From: Anoplolepis gracilipes
Taxonomy: Eukaryota > Arthropoda > Insecta > Hymenoptera > Formicidae
Direction: 5' to 3'
NCBI RefSeq assembly: GCF_047496725.1
Contig: NC_132984.1
Location: forward strand, 878,501-942,500
DNA length: 64,000 nt
Part shown: piece after piece, positions 50,801 through 63,440 of the stretch
How the letters are laid out: every line of letters begins with the position of its first letter
Position numbering within the stretch: position 1 is the first letter of the stretch
Notes under the pieces: model-generated
The model's database searches: none
Seen by the model: the letters and a program-made list of their open reading frames with translations, nothing else
Told to the model about the DNA's origin: nothing
Program-made: the position numbers and the translations under genes

Positions 50801-52934
50801 CAAAGTTTAATAGAATCTATACAATTTCTCTGTCATAATTTAAACTTGAGTCGCTTTCTGATAGCGAAATGACGAGTTCACGATTGCGTTTGTGATAAGA
50901 TAAAGACTGACAGATCTCTATACACTTAATCATTATGATCAAAACTTGCTTTAAGGAATAATATTTCTGTAAGATTTGAAAAAAATAAAAATTTAATAAA
51001 TTACGTATATTTGATTCTTTGAAACATTTAGGATAAGCTTTAACATAAATATTTCGTTTTGTATGTATTGTTACAGTCATGTGTTTCATAGAGATATTGA
51101 AATATACATAAATTAAAGAACTTAAAAAATATATAATTGTAAATATAAAAATAACTACAAGAATAAAACCGCTAAATATTCATAAATTAAAATATGAAAA
51201 TTCTGAAACTCTTTCTATGCATATTCTTTTATCTTGAATTTGAGAAGAGAATCTACATCTGTTTTTAGCAAAAATTTAGCAATAGTGTTAGCTGTTCATA
51301 AATTTTTAGTATTTTATAAATACGTTTTTAATTAAGTTTAAATTGAAACTTTGTTGATATAAAATTAATAGAAGATACGCACCAACATGCTGTAGGCCGC
51401 CCATTTCTGTCGCTCGCAAGTGACCATTCTTAATCATAGCTTCATAATTTGGTTTAATTGATGTGAGTTCAGGGCTTGCCAGACCGAAGAGTTGACCTTC
51501 GGATGTACTCTCGTCCATCGTAAATAGCGTCCCAACGTCTTTAAGCAATGCTCTGTGGATCTAAAAGATTAAATGTCTGTCAAAGATAGTTTTACTATAG
51601 AATCAAAAGTAAAAGATTATATAAATTCATATTATACTTATATTACTCATAAGTCCTTATCTAATTGCAGCAATAGAAAAGCTTATTAAATACCGTAGCA
51701 TGCCAGGATTGAGTGACTCTGCGAGGCATTGTAGTCATGCTCTCCCAATGACAATCAATAAATGGTATGATATCTTTGTCCTTGTGAAAGAGAATCCTTG
51801 GCTCATTTTCCTTCTGACATATCTGCAGCAGGTTTGCGATGGCTGTTATGCACATCTGTGGAAATGCTGTAGGATCAAATAGAAACAGTATCATTAATTA
51901 ATTAAGTAATTAATAAAATATCTTCATTATGCATCAATATTATAGCTGATTTTCAACACTCACGTGCTTGGTTTTTCTTGAAGCTCTCTAAGCCTGTCGG
52001 TGAACAGTTCTTGCACATGAATATGTAGTTCATCATAAAAGGCACAAGTTTTCCTAATTGATATCCGATGCAGGATTCGTGAAACCAACGAGAACAACTA
52101 GCACAAAGTAGCTCCACAATATTTAAATTTCTTTCCTTGTTGCTGCAAAGTATTTCACAGTAAATTAGAATGTTACAAAGAAAGAAACACACCATCGCAA
52201 ACGATTTATAGATAATTACCAGTAACAATTTCCATTTTCATTGTTATTACTTTGTCCACTGACTCTTTCTACGGGCTCATCTGGCTTAGATTTCTGTTTG
52301 TTCTTATCATCAAACTTCATTTTTATCTTTTCTTCAGCAGCTTCTACTGGCTCAAGCTTATCACTTGGACTAAATTATATATCTTTAATTACTAAATTAT
52401 AATAATAATTTACGATAACATTAATTTTCTATAAATTATTTATATCTTTTATCCCTTCAGATTTGAAAGTATATATATTTTAAATTTAAAAAATTTTTTA
52501 AATCCTTTTAATTTCTTCATCTGAATTCTAAGATCTAACTTTTATTATTTAAATTTCTCTTTACAGAGATTTTTAAAAATATTGATTCTAACAATTATTA
52601 TTAATTATTGCAAATTATTATTATTTTTGTATTCTTAGATTTCCAGTTTGTTGAATTGCCAATACTTTTAAAGTAAGCTATTTTATTTGAATACAAATCT
52701 TCCCTTTTCAAATTATTCTTGAATTAAAAAATTATTCCTCGAACACTTATGTTCATGAATTGTTTGTCAACAATTAAAAATCAGAATAAAAACATAACCT
52801 CAACTTATATGTGTGTTCGGTACATTGCACATATTTAATAACAAATCATGATTATAGAATAATATATATATATTTGAATACACTTAATATATATCGAATA
52901 ACATTCATTACCTGTCATTTTTTTCTTCTGCCAT
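47848..52934 (-). CDS. ash2: ASH2 (COMPASS/MLL H3K4 methyltransferase subunit)
   Basis: Eleven exons close in phase: 52912-52934, 52220-52369, 51964-52142, 51694-51866, 51383-51560, 50333-50541, 49999-50176, 49432-49576, 49004-49139, 48539-48790 and 47848-47952, giving 575 residues (human ASH2L 628). An atypical PHD finger (NCYCNKERN, ELLCASCSRWFHESC, FMCKNCSPTGLE) is followed by the winged-helix DNA-binding part (DKDIIPFIDCHWESMT, VTQSWHATV). A basic glycine-rich linker (GRNAKRKFPGEAAGAGSGKK) leads to the SPRY domain (GTWYWEATIEEMPEG; RLGWGQEYANLQAPLGYD; GDTLGFLIVLP; KGAYYPGISIY) and the DPY30-binding tail. It is an obligate nuclear partner of SET1/MLL with WDR5 and RBBP5. An ATG at 50554 heads the open frame of exon 6 but lies within the upstream intron, so it is not the start of the full protein. 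Confidence 0.96.
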
Positions 52935-53038
52935 TGGTTTACAGATTTTTTTCTCTTTATCAACGATACAATATAGAATATAATACGATAACGTAAATTG
53001 TAATGGAGTGTGCAACTACAATTTCGCCCGGGTTTTTC

Positions 53039-53048
53039 GCGCATGCGC
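53039..53048. promoter_or_regulatory. NRF-1-type site
   Basis: A perfect GCGCATGCGC palindrome. Confidence 0.6.
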
Positions 53049-53107
53049 GAAGAACAATCATAGACATTAATCATAAACTTCATAGATGTGACACCGACGA
53101 AATGCAT

Positions 53108-53183
53108 TGAAGATTGAAAGTAGACCAATCAGGAGAAAGTAATTTTAGTTCCCTTCGTCCTGATTGGTCAAATTTCAATCTTC
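53108..53183. promoter_or_regulatory. Inverted-CCAAT palindrome, copy C
   Basis: TGAAGATTGAAAGTAGACCA opens the left arm and TGGTCAAATTTCAATCTTCA closes the right arm. The spacer includes AATTTTAGTTC, shared with copy A. Confidence 0.7.
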
Positions 53184-53592
53184 ACTGAGTCATCTGGTAC
53201 CGACTTCATGGGAGTAGCGTGACAGGAGAAACGTCAGATAATATTGTGGCTAGAATAAATGAAATAAGAGATATACAATAATTAATAATTAATAAGAAAA
53301 ATGCAGTTATTCGGAAAAAAGTAGCCTCACTTTAGAATATATACATGTATGTATGAAATAATTATAGATATTATATATACCGGATGGTCCATTAAAATGG
53401 AAAACTTTTGGCAATAGTTCGATTTAATTTATTGATTCGATTTAATTTGTTTTAGCTTTTTAACTTAATTCAGCTTTTAGATATATTCAATTTTCTTTAG
53501 AAATATATTTTATATATACTTTAAATATAGCTTATTATTTATAGTTGATATAAATTGATTCAATGCACGGTAAAATTTATATATTTTAAATA

Positions 53593-53600
<8 letters not shown>

Positions 53601-53653
<53 letters not shown>
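53601..53653. repeat. (AT)n microsatellite
   Basis: A TA run of about 52 bp. Confidence 0.97.
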
Positions 53654-53657
<4 letters not shown>

Positions 53658-55385
53658 CACACACAGGCATACATCTGGAACAATGTTGGAGCAAAATTTG
53701 ATATGCAATCATGTGGCGTAAAAGGGCCGCGCAGGTTCACACTTCCGAGATACATGAATAGCAGACCCTTCATTACACGAACGAGACGTGAGAGAGAATG
53801 TGGCCCCTTAGGCTATCCCTGAAGATACACCAAGTAAATTATACTTTATACTTACATCATGCCAGGCGAAAAATCGCCTCATAATTTCATCCTAGCTTCT
53901 TATCAAGATCAAAATCTGCAGATAGAGAATTTCGTAATCTTTGGATGACATGATGAAATTTTACAGTAGAATTTTTAACTACAATATATACTTATGTGAA
54001 ATATCATTCATCATAGAAAGATATTTAAAAAATTATTAAGACAAAAAAGTGACAAATCTACGGGTTCGGCTAAAAAAATATTGTATAAAAAAGTTTTACT
54101 TTAATTCTCGAACAATGAATGACATGTGTGATGGAAACTCTTGATTAATTTTATAATCCATATATAACAAAGTGTTTTTTATATATGTATCTTAGAATAA
54201 AATTTTATACTAACTTTTAATTTTATTTTTAAAATATATATGTTATATACAAAAATTAATCGTCGCGTCGCGCGAGACGAGAAATCTCTCAAAAAAGGTC
54301 CAGTTTTTTATATTCTATCGATCTCGCTCGGTCTCGCTCGTCATCGATTCGTTACACGTGGCCAACGTTTCACGATGCTCAACTCGCAAGTACGATATAC
54401 TAAAAAATCAAAATGAGAATATGCGAAAATATATACTGACATATACAATCTTTTTAAAATATGAAATAGAACAAAAATGTAATAAAGTCTCTATAAAAAT
54501 AGATATATAAATTTAATTAACTTTTACAAAGAAAATAATTGTATTATTGTGTAGCAGTGAAAGTTTTAATTTCTATATTATTGTGTGTCCATAATTTTTA
54601 TATTATGTTTCTAGGACAGGGAAGAAAAATAACATTACGTAAATATAATATGTTACTACAAGGTCTCTAAAAGTTGAGAGCCGCTAAAGATATATTATGT
54701 GATGGCGGGAACCACAGGGATAAGACAAACGGACCCGCCAAGCAAATCAAATCTTCTCTTCACGGCTTAAAATGATCATCTGAAAAGCCACCTCATCGTA
54801 CCTTCAATTTTCCTCTTTTCTTATTTCTCTTTCTTGCATCGTATTCTCAAACTTCTCACTATTTTCTGTTATTATTAATAAATTTAATTTCTGTTTCACT
54901 CATATTCCATGAAATTAATGTTTTATTTTCTGGATTTTTCAGAGTTTTTTAGTAGAAATTCAGAATGAAAATTCCTTATATTAATATTTAAGGGAGAAAA
55001 TTCACATTTAACAAGTACTTTACATATATTAGTTTTAATATTAAAATTTGAAATATGACAAGGAATGAACTTTACCGAATGAAAGGGAAAGAGAGAAAGA
55101 GTATGTATAATTTTTATTTTCTTAATTGATACTATTTTTTTATATATAACCACTTTTCAAAAAAAATATATATTTTTAATCTACATATACACTTACATAT
55201 GTGATATTCCTTTAAATAAAGAATTTTCTAAAGTATAGTCTGTACTAATAAATATTAAAATAATTGAGAATAAAATTGGAAGTATATAATACAAGAATTC
55301 AAGTAATTAAGAATAAATTATATAATATATATCCAAGAGACAAACTGAATTCTAATATAATATGTATAATTTATCAATTGATATA

Positions 55386-55389
<4 letters not shown>

Positions 55390-55448
<59 letters not shown>
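55390..55448. repeat. (AT)n microsatellite
   Basis: A TA run with a single CATA break. Confidence 0.97.
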
Positions 55449-56163
55449 CCATTTTTATAAGAGAAAAATCTGGATTGTTTAATATCATATACATATTACT
55501 TTTCAAATAAAGAATTTTTATCTATACTACTATAAAAATTAAAGCAATTGAGAATAAAAATTGAAAATAGTACAAAATTAAAAAAAAAATGTATCGCCAA
55601 AAGGGATTTTATTTATTGTATAATTTATATACACATGTAACTAAAAAAAAAAAAAAGCAAACGCTGAAAAAGTTTTTCTTCTTATTTCTAAGGAAGCGGC
55701 AAAAATTTATCATCGAGGTAATCTAGCATCCGGCGGTTTCTTTGTTCCTAATTATGCTTGCGGGATCGGTCCTGTAATCCTCGGCAGTTGGGTCTCGGAG
55801 ATAATAGGACCCGCAGTGACGGCAAAAAGTGGAAGGTGCAGGAGAACGCGGCCGAACGTGCGCGGAATCGCCCGAATGCGTGCATCCACATCGCTACTCA
55901 CCACCACCGGTAGACCAGTACCCGTCTTCTACCCGTCAGTTGGTGGTCAGTCGGCTGCCGACCATTGATGTAGGTGAATGTACTTGATGATGTATTGTGT
56001 TACGCGGGAATGTGAATCTTTATTACATATTACCTGAGTGTTGATCGTAATACAAAATATCGCGGACAAATTTTATATAATATATGTGATGTGTGTGTGC
56101 GTGTGTATGAATTATTATTATGTGTAATTATTATTTATACATGTTGTGCAGAATAAGATGTAA

Positions 56164-59100
56164 ATGTCATCGACATTAAAAATGATACTGCCAATGCTTA
56201 TTCTGCTGTCGACGATATTGGGTCTGGTCCAAGGATGGAGCATCAATCATGGACATGCTGGAACCGGCCCAAAATGCGAAAAGCTCAGCGTATCCTTTTG
56301 CCGGGGATTACGTTATAATTTGACGGCGATGCCGAATTTTATGGGCCACGAGGATCAACGACAAGCTGAACGAGGGGTATGTTTTATAATTTTGAATCTG
56401 AAAGTATTAAACTATTTTTTTCCTCCCCGATAATATATTTTAAAAGGTTCTGAAAATATTTGTTTACGAACTATTGTTTTCGTGTCGTAATAAGCACGTA
56501 AACAGACGCGGATAGATAATTTTTATCGAAATAGAAAATGTATTGTAAAACCTATTATTTCTCTTTTTTTTGCTTTTTTTCTCTCCTTTTTTTCCCCTTC
56601 TCTCTTTCTCTCTCTTTCTCAAAATTAACGATAAAAGAAAAAGATGAAAAATGGAAGAAAAAATTAAAGAACATAATAAAGTCTGAAAAATTTGTTGCAT
56701 ATAAATATAAAGTCGCTATCAAAATGGTCAGATGTTTTTTTTCATAAGTTAATGCAAAGATTATCCAAATAAACTTTTATTTAATTTATTATTTGATTAA
56801 AATTTTTATCTAGGTATGTATATATTATTCATAATATATTTAAATTTATTTTTCTATAATATTCAGATTATTTATTTATATTATTATTTATTATTTATTG
56901 TATCATTTACTATTTGTATTATTTGTTATTCGCATTAACTCTTGCAATAATAAATAATGCCTTGATAAAGATTGTGATAGAGTTTTATATAGTTTATCAG
57001 AAATGAAATTAAAGATCAAACATCGTGCTATTATTATAATTCGTTGCCGACTTTTGTGGCGTATAAAGTAGTACGTTAAAGTTTACATACTTTGGTCTTA
57101 TTATCATTCGCGCGACGACATTTGAGTAGAAAAATAATATGTAATGTGAAATGCTTTGTCGAATTCTTTTTCTGAACTCGATCGCGATAAGTATATATTT
57201 TATATATATACGCGAAATATTATTAATATAAAAGTATTTAATTATAGATTAATTATTTATTATATGATTAATGTACATATATCTCTGTCCTCATTTTTAT
57301 GTTCATTATTCGATATTGCGATTCGATTGTTATTGCGCGTTTTCAATCAAATTGTATTTAATTGTCAGAAAGTTAAAAGACAATCGCGTATCGTACAATA
57401 TTAATATGTTGAGAAAAATGATAACTAAACACCGTATGATGATTAATTTTTGTTACCACGAAATACTTAACATTTTGTAATATAAATATTTGACATTTTG
57501 ACGTTTTTCTTTTTTTTACATTTTAAACTTAAATAAGTATTTTTTCAGCCAACTTTTATATATACACACATTAGTTTATTCTCAAAAAAATGATCTTGCA
57601 ACTTGAACAAAAATTTTCTAGATGTAAAAAATTAACTGAAACAGATAAATTATTAGCAAATACTGCATATATTTTGCACTTAATTTAAATGACAGAGACA
57701 GAATTTATATCTGTACTATTAGTGTAATTTAGACAGAAAATTTGTCTGCGAATTTGATGCCTATCTTTAAGGCCTATTGTCAAGGACAATTATACAGGGT
57801 GTTTTACCTGAAAGTGGAAATAGAATAGAAAAAAGATAAAAATCTATCTACATTAGCAAAATATTTTTTTGGGTGTAATATTTTACATACAATTTCTTTA
57901 AATTGTAATTTTTTTTTCTTTCTTTTTTTTTAAACTTTTATATTATGTTGTATATTGTACCTATTAATTATATTTTACTAATTCAATGAATTTTTCATTG
58001 TCACGGTGAAATGATCGCACGGAGAAAAAATCACTCGTATGCTCCAGGCCTACTCACGTATACACACACGCATTTATATACACGCACACGTACACATTTG
58101 TACATGAGGGAAAGGTATTTATAGCTGAGGAGAAGGGGGTTTACTCTCGCTCGCTCGCAGTTTTATTATCGTAATAACGTTAAGGCGGCTTCCTTTGAAG
58201 CCGCCCGAAGCGAGATAGCTCTGACGAGCAAACTGCGTATTTTTATAACAGCTACGTTGCCCGTGTGCACGTATGCGTGGTGCGCATGGAAGCGAGTGCG
58301 TGCGTCGTATATATGAGAACATTGGCGGATGCGGATTTGATATGTGCTTTTTATGTGATGAACTCTTTCGAGAAGTCGGGAATAATGATGATGAATCGAG
58401 GAGAGGAAATGTGAAAAATTCTTAATTCTATAAATTAGTAAAATTTTTAGTACAAATATTATATAATGTTTTATAAAAGATTTATCAAATAGAAATAATA
58501 TATCTAATATGAACTTTATATCAGAGATATTATTATTTCTATTTGATAAATCTTTTGTAATACATTAGATAATATATTTATAAAAGTAAACTTTAATAAT
58601 AATTAATACAATTTTGAAAAATAAATTTTAATAGAAAAACTTTAATAGTTAATAAAACTTTTAGTACAAATATTATATAATGTTTTATAAAAGATTTATC
58701 AAATAGAAATAATATAAAGTTTATATTAGAGATATTATTTCTATTTGATAAATCTTTTTTTTGTAATACATTATATAATATATTTCTAAAAGTAAACTTT
58801 AATAATAATTAATAAAACTTTAAAAAATAAATTTTAATAGGTAGTACGAATTTTTTAAAGCCGATTTGCGTATAATTAAAATTAAAACCTTTTCTATTTT
58901 GAAATATCGCAACATATAGAATCAAAAAATTCCAAGAGTTTATCATGTTGAAGCGAATTCTTTGAAAGCAGTGATATAATTTATTATTTTCATTTAAAAA
59001 TAAATACGAAAAAATCTAATTTTATCCCTAAAAACGTATACAGAAAAAAGTAAGTGTCAAATCAAAACTTATATACTCATATGAACACGTTCATTGTTTT

Positions 59101-60748
59101 ATATATATACGCAATAATTTATAATCTTCTTGGAAGAATTTAAAAATCTTAAATTTCAACAATATTATAATCTTACTTCAATATTACAATTATCATTTCA
59201 AGAATAAAATAATTATTTTAACTCTAAGAAAATTATAATCTTCGATGTGAACATGTGTTATTTTCTACCCAACATTTTTTCCTCTCCATTCAAGAAAATT
59301 ATTCTTAAAAAACAAGAATATATTTTTCTTGGTTAAACTATATAAAATGTTTCCGTGCAAGCAAATTTTCTTTGTTTAACGCAATATAATCTCATTTCAA
59401 GATCTACATTTTGAAACTAAAGATATATTGTCAAAATAGAAATATTCTTTTTTTCTGTGCATCCATTTTCGCGGAAAAAGTATCTCTTTGCTTGACACTG
59501 TGTCCTCAAGATTTATATATTGATAGAAATATTAAGTCTGACAAAGAGTCTCGCTGACTCGATTTCAAGGTAGAAGGCGAGTGCACGATGTAAAAGACAA
59601 AAGCGGGGGAAAAAGAGCAGGTAGAAGTATAAGTTACAATAAGAAATAAGCCGATTTCGTCCGTCTGTTCGCTCTCGTTTCTTCTAGCCGCGAATTGTCT
59701 GTCAGGCCGCTTTGAAAATTCTTTGAAGGGACCATATAAGTGGGATATACGTTGTTTCCTACTCCGTCTTTTTCTGGTCATTCCCGAAAAAGAAGAATGA
59801 GAAATAATGAACGAACCGGTCTACGCACATCTCAGCATCGCTCTTTCGTTTTTGCGGACACGAGGTATAAGGTGAAATCTAAAATTATAAAAAATGATTA
59901 TACAAATACGTATTAAATGATATAATTTCGATAAATTTATTCGTTTTTTTTTATTAATTAAACAAAAACCGAGAAATTTTTTTTATTATTTTTATATCTT
60001 TGTTACATTAAAATATCTGTGTAATTATCTCATCATACAATTATTTCATCTGATTACAAGAAGATTTCAAATTGAATTGAACTCGATAAATTTAGAACAA
60101 ATCAAAATAAAGTTTGTAAGTTTTTTTTTTTTTTTTTTTTTTTTAATTGAAGTACTCAAGACCTTTGTTTGAATTTTTCATCTTATTATTACTGATTAAA
60201 AAAATATAGATTTCGGTAAAACAAAGTAATTAATTATTCCTTTTTTTAATGCTACTAAAATATATACATCAATCAATTTTTTCGCCATATCAATTTCCGA
60301 TGTATATTTATTATCACGCAAAAAAAAAAAAAAAAAAAAAAATAGTGAAAACGATTGAGCGTGATTTCCAGATAGGGCTTTTCTCTGAACTGTGTTCTTG
60401 GCTGGTCCAATCCTTGATTGGTGAGAAGAGAAGCACGATACACGGCCGAGATGAGAGGCTTCGGCGTTACGGGTTACCACGTAATTTCATGAGGCTATAA
60501 TTTGGGGCGCATCGTGGAAGAGGAGAACATCGGGCTTGTGTGTTCGTAATGGGCAAATCTAGGGAAGGGGGGAAGGGGGGGGGGAAGAAAGCGGCTTTGG
60601 TGGGCCGCAGCAACGTGCGAGGATTCATTAGGATCGAGGCGGGAAGAATGGGCGGGATAATTACCCCCAATGCCCATCGCTCGTTATATTTCATAGAAGC
60701 AAGTCTCTCCTCTCCGTCTTCGTTAGATGCATCTTTTCGTCCTTTCCA

Positions 60749-60781
<33 letters not shown>

Positions 60782-63440
60782 TCCCGTTGTAGGCTTTGTC
60801 CTATATGTTTATAAAATGAAGGAAAGAAGATGCTTAAAAAAAAACCTTTTTAAAAACACGATTCAAATACAGAGAAAAGTATTCGAATAAATAGAAATTT
60901 CAAAAATAAGTAACTGTTGAAATTTTTTTTTTTTTTTTTTTTTTCAATCAGATATGCAACGCAGCTATAGCCAAGTAATTGATAACAAAGTGTCATTAGA
61001 TTTTTTATGACTGCATTATGAAATATTTTAATTGAAAGTATGATTGACGAATTTCAAATAAAAAAAAAAGATGATAAATACTGTTCATAGTCTCACGTGC
61101 GCGGAGCGCGGGCTCGCGACTTGTCATTGTGACACGTGACATATGACGTGCAGGTGCAGAATACACATAGCTCTCTTTCTTTCTCTTGATTTATTTTAAA
61201 CATCGTAAACATTTTATCAGAATTTTCTATTAAAACTTGTTATTCGTGCTTTATATTTATTCTGTTGTTATTCATTGTATTTGTTAATCATGTTTCTTTA
61301 ATCAAACGATTAAATTGCAAATTGATTAAGATGAATTAATCAAGTGGTTAGTGACATCTCCAGTTCTAATGATATCGTGTGTTCACAGCTGACTGCTTTT
61401 ATGCCACTGGTCCATTACAACTGTTCGAGACATCTTAGGCTTTTCTTATGTTCCGTCTTCGCTCCCGTTTGCTCGGAACATGTGGCCATGCAGATACCGG
61501 CGTGCAAGTCCCTCTGTCTTTCTGTCAAAAGAGATTGCGAGCCAGCTTTAACCAGTCTCACGTTGCCGTGGCCACACATGTTGGATTGCGATCGTTTCCT
61601 CGATCGTGGTAAGTATTTATCATATTTATTTAATCCTCGACTCATCAACTAATATATGCATATAACAAAAATATGTCATATTATTCAAACTGGTCTGTCA
61701 ATTTTAAATAATAATTTTAAAAGCAAGATATTAAAAAGTTTATATTTTTAAAATATTTTTAAATATATATATATACATATATAATGCTTTGAATCTTGTA
61801 TTCTATATTTATATATCTATATTTATATTTATAATCTATATAATTTTGATAATATATATCTCTCTCTTTTTCTAAAATGAATACAACCTTTATATTATAG
61901 GAAACACACTGTGCGTGCAGCCACCAGATGAAGTGTTAGACGAGACTAAACCACCAGCATTACCAGCTGTTCAGCAACAATGGCCAGGGATGCATCAGCA
62001 ACCACTGCAAACCTCATCCACACGAGTACAACAGCAGCAACATCAATGTCCACCTCATTTTGTGCAGATACCTGATGTAGAAACGGTTAGGATAAATGCA
62101 TGATTTAAAGATGAAATATACGAAAAGTGAAGAGACGATGAAAAAAATATATATTTTCTTATAATTTTTTTTCATTTGGCTCTTTCAGATTTTTTGTGCA
62201 CCACATTGTGGCAGCGATGCATACTATCGTGCGGAAGATAAGAGATTCGCTGAGCGTTGGATGATCGGTTGGGCCTGGTTATGTTTCCTGTCGACACTAT
62301 TTACATTGTTAACTTTTTGGGTCGAGCCATCCAGATTTCGTTATCCCGAAAGGCCGATAGTTTTCTTGGCGCTCTGTTATAATCTCCTTTCTGTAGCTTA
62401 TATCATTCGGGGTGCAGTTGGTGCTGAAAATATCAGCTGCGTCAATCAGATTGATGGACCAAGTTACGTTCCAGTGAGTAAAATTAATTTCTCTTTCCAG
62501 TAAATAAATGTGCAATAAAGTTTTTATATTGTTGGGTTATATTTTTGATGTTTATATTTGTGAATAGATCCGTGATGCCTTGAAGAGTATTCCCTGTACT
62601 ACTTGGTGGATAGTCAGATATTATTTGGGATTAGCTAGTAACACATGGTGGGCAATCCTGTGTGGTTGCTGGCTTCTGAGTGCCAAGAATGAGTGGAGCA
62701 GCGAAGCTCTTCACAATATTGCACCTTATCTTCACATGGCTGCATGGATTCTTCCGATACTCCTCACAGGAGGTAAAAATTCTTACATAATCTCTGATTT
62801 TTTTTTCTATACAATGTACCTATTTTATATTGATTTTATATTATTGTTTCTGGTAAATACATATCTTTCTCTTACAGGCAGTTTGCTGTCACGCAACGTG
62901 GTGGCGGATGAATTAACTGGCCTCTGCCAGATTTCTGATGAGTCGGCACTATGGTTGGAGGTGCTACCGCACGCTATGTTGCTGTTATTGGGCTGTGTAT
63001 TTGGTAGTATCGCTGGAAACGCTCTGATTCGCGTGCGAAGAGCCGTGCGTTGTGACGGACGCAGCGCAACGAAACTCGAACGTCTGATGACACGGCTAGG
63101 TATCTTTGCATTGTTGTACGCATTGCCAGCGCTAGGTGGTCTCGTCTGCGTGTTGCACGAGGCTTCGGTGAAGCCACGATGGCGGAAACTGGCACTGCTT
63201 GCCGCACTGGATTGCCGCACGACTCAGAACTGCACTCCAGGTCCGATCTATCGGGCCGCCGGTCTCGAGGTTACCCTTCTCAGGCACTTCTTGTTTCTCG
63301 TGATCGGTGTCACCTCTGGCATGTGGGTATGGTCTAGCAAGACCTGCCGCGCCTGGAGCAAACTACTCACCGCACCCAGTAAGCCTATTAGGATGCAGAA
63401 ATCTTTTCAAAACTGTAAACAGGACGGCACTATTGCTTAA
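56164..63440 (+). CDS. fz4: Frizzled-4-like Wnt receptor
   Basis: Six exons close in phase: 56164-56376, 61389-61608, 61901-62085, 62189-62473, 62568-62772 and 62878-63440, giving 556 residues (human FZD4 537). A signal peptide (MILPMLILLSTILGLVQG) precedes the cysteine-rich domain, which has all ten cysteines (KCEK, SFCRG, NCSR, LCSVF, VCSEH, ACKSL, LCLSV, DCEPA, DCDRF, LCVQP). A glutamine-rich linker (about residues 145-205) leads to seven membrane spans: WMIGWAWLCFLSTLFTLL, the FRYPERPIVFLALCYN loop, the third-loop KLERLMTRLGIFALLYALPA and the last span VIGVTSGMWVWSSKT. The KTxxxW Dishevelled-binding motif is KTCRAW. The YPERPI and VGAENISC pattern favours the FZD4 class over fz/fz2. The C-terminal tail is short and ends DGTIA, without the FZD4 ETVV PDZ ligand. 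Confidence 0.93.
57582..57876 (+). mobile_element. Dispersed repeat, copy 2 (frizzled intron 1)
   Basis: This is the partner of the DAZAP2 intron 4 copy. The interior holds TACAGGGTGTTTTACCTGAA where copy 1 has a longer unrelated segment; CAGGGTG-type sequences often mark transposon ends in insects. Confidence 0.75.
58443..58840. repeat. Tandem duplication of a foldback unit
   Basis: Two direct copies (58443-58634 and 58655-58840) each contain the inverted pair GATTTATCAAATAGAAATAA and TTATTTCTATTTGATAAATC, followed by AAAGTAAACTTTAATAATAA. Confidence 0.9.

Larger units (their letters stand above)
52935..53230. promoter_or_regulatory. ASH2 upstream promoter with NRF-1 site and CCAAT palindrome
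   Basis: CGCGCATGCGCG (core 53039-53048) lies about 105 bp upstream of the ASH2 ATG, and palindrome copy C about 70 bp further. There is no TATA box. The combination repeats that of the UQCC4-like/DAZAP2 promoter. Confidence 0.65.
53231..56163. promoter_or_regulatory. ASH2-frizzled intergenic region
   Basis: AT-rich with (AT)n runs at 53601-53653 and 55390-55448, and a small GC patch near 54260-54370 (CGTCGCGTCGCGCGAGACG). The 55690-55970 stretch is GC-rich (GGCGGTTTC, ACGCGGCCGAACGTGCGCGG) and is the likeliest frizzled promoter and 5'UTR. A GGATGGTCCATTAAAATGG motif at 53381 resembles an insect transposon end. No coding gene was found. Confidence 0.5.
56377..61388. other. First intron of frizzled-4-like gene (5.0 kb)
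   Basis: AT-rich, with a dispersed repeat (57582-57876), a perfect 9-bp hairpin (58184-58205), a duplicated foldback (58443-58840), a GC-richer patch near 59540-59800, and a G-run island at 60400-60720 followed by a (TC)n run at 60749-60780. I see no convincing exon. Confidence 0.6.

Noticed and set aside
54260..54370. CpG-rich patch as a separate gene start
   Set aside because: No ATG with a following coding exon on either strand. It may simply be a regulatory patch upstream of frizzled.
60467..60890. Long overlapping open frames on both strands
   Set aside because: They are produced by the G-run island and the (TC)n repeat; no splice logic or recognisable motif.
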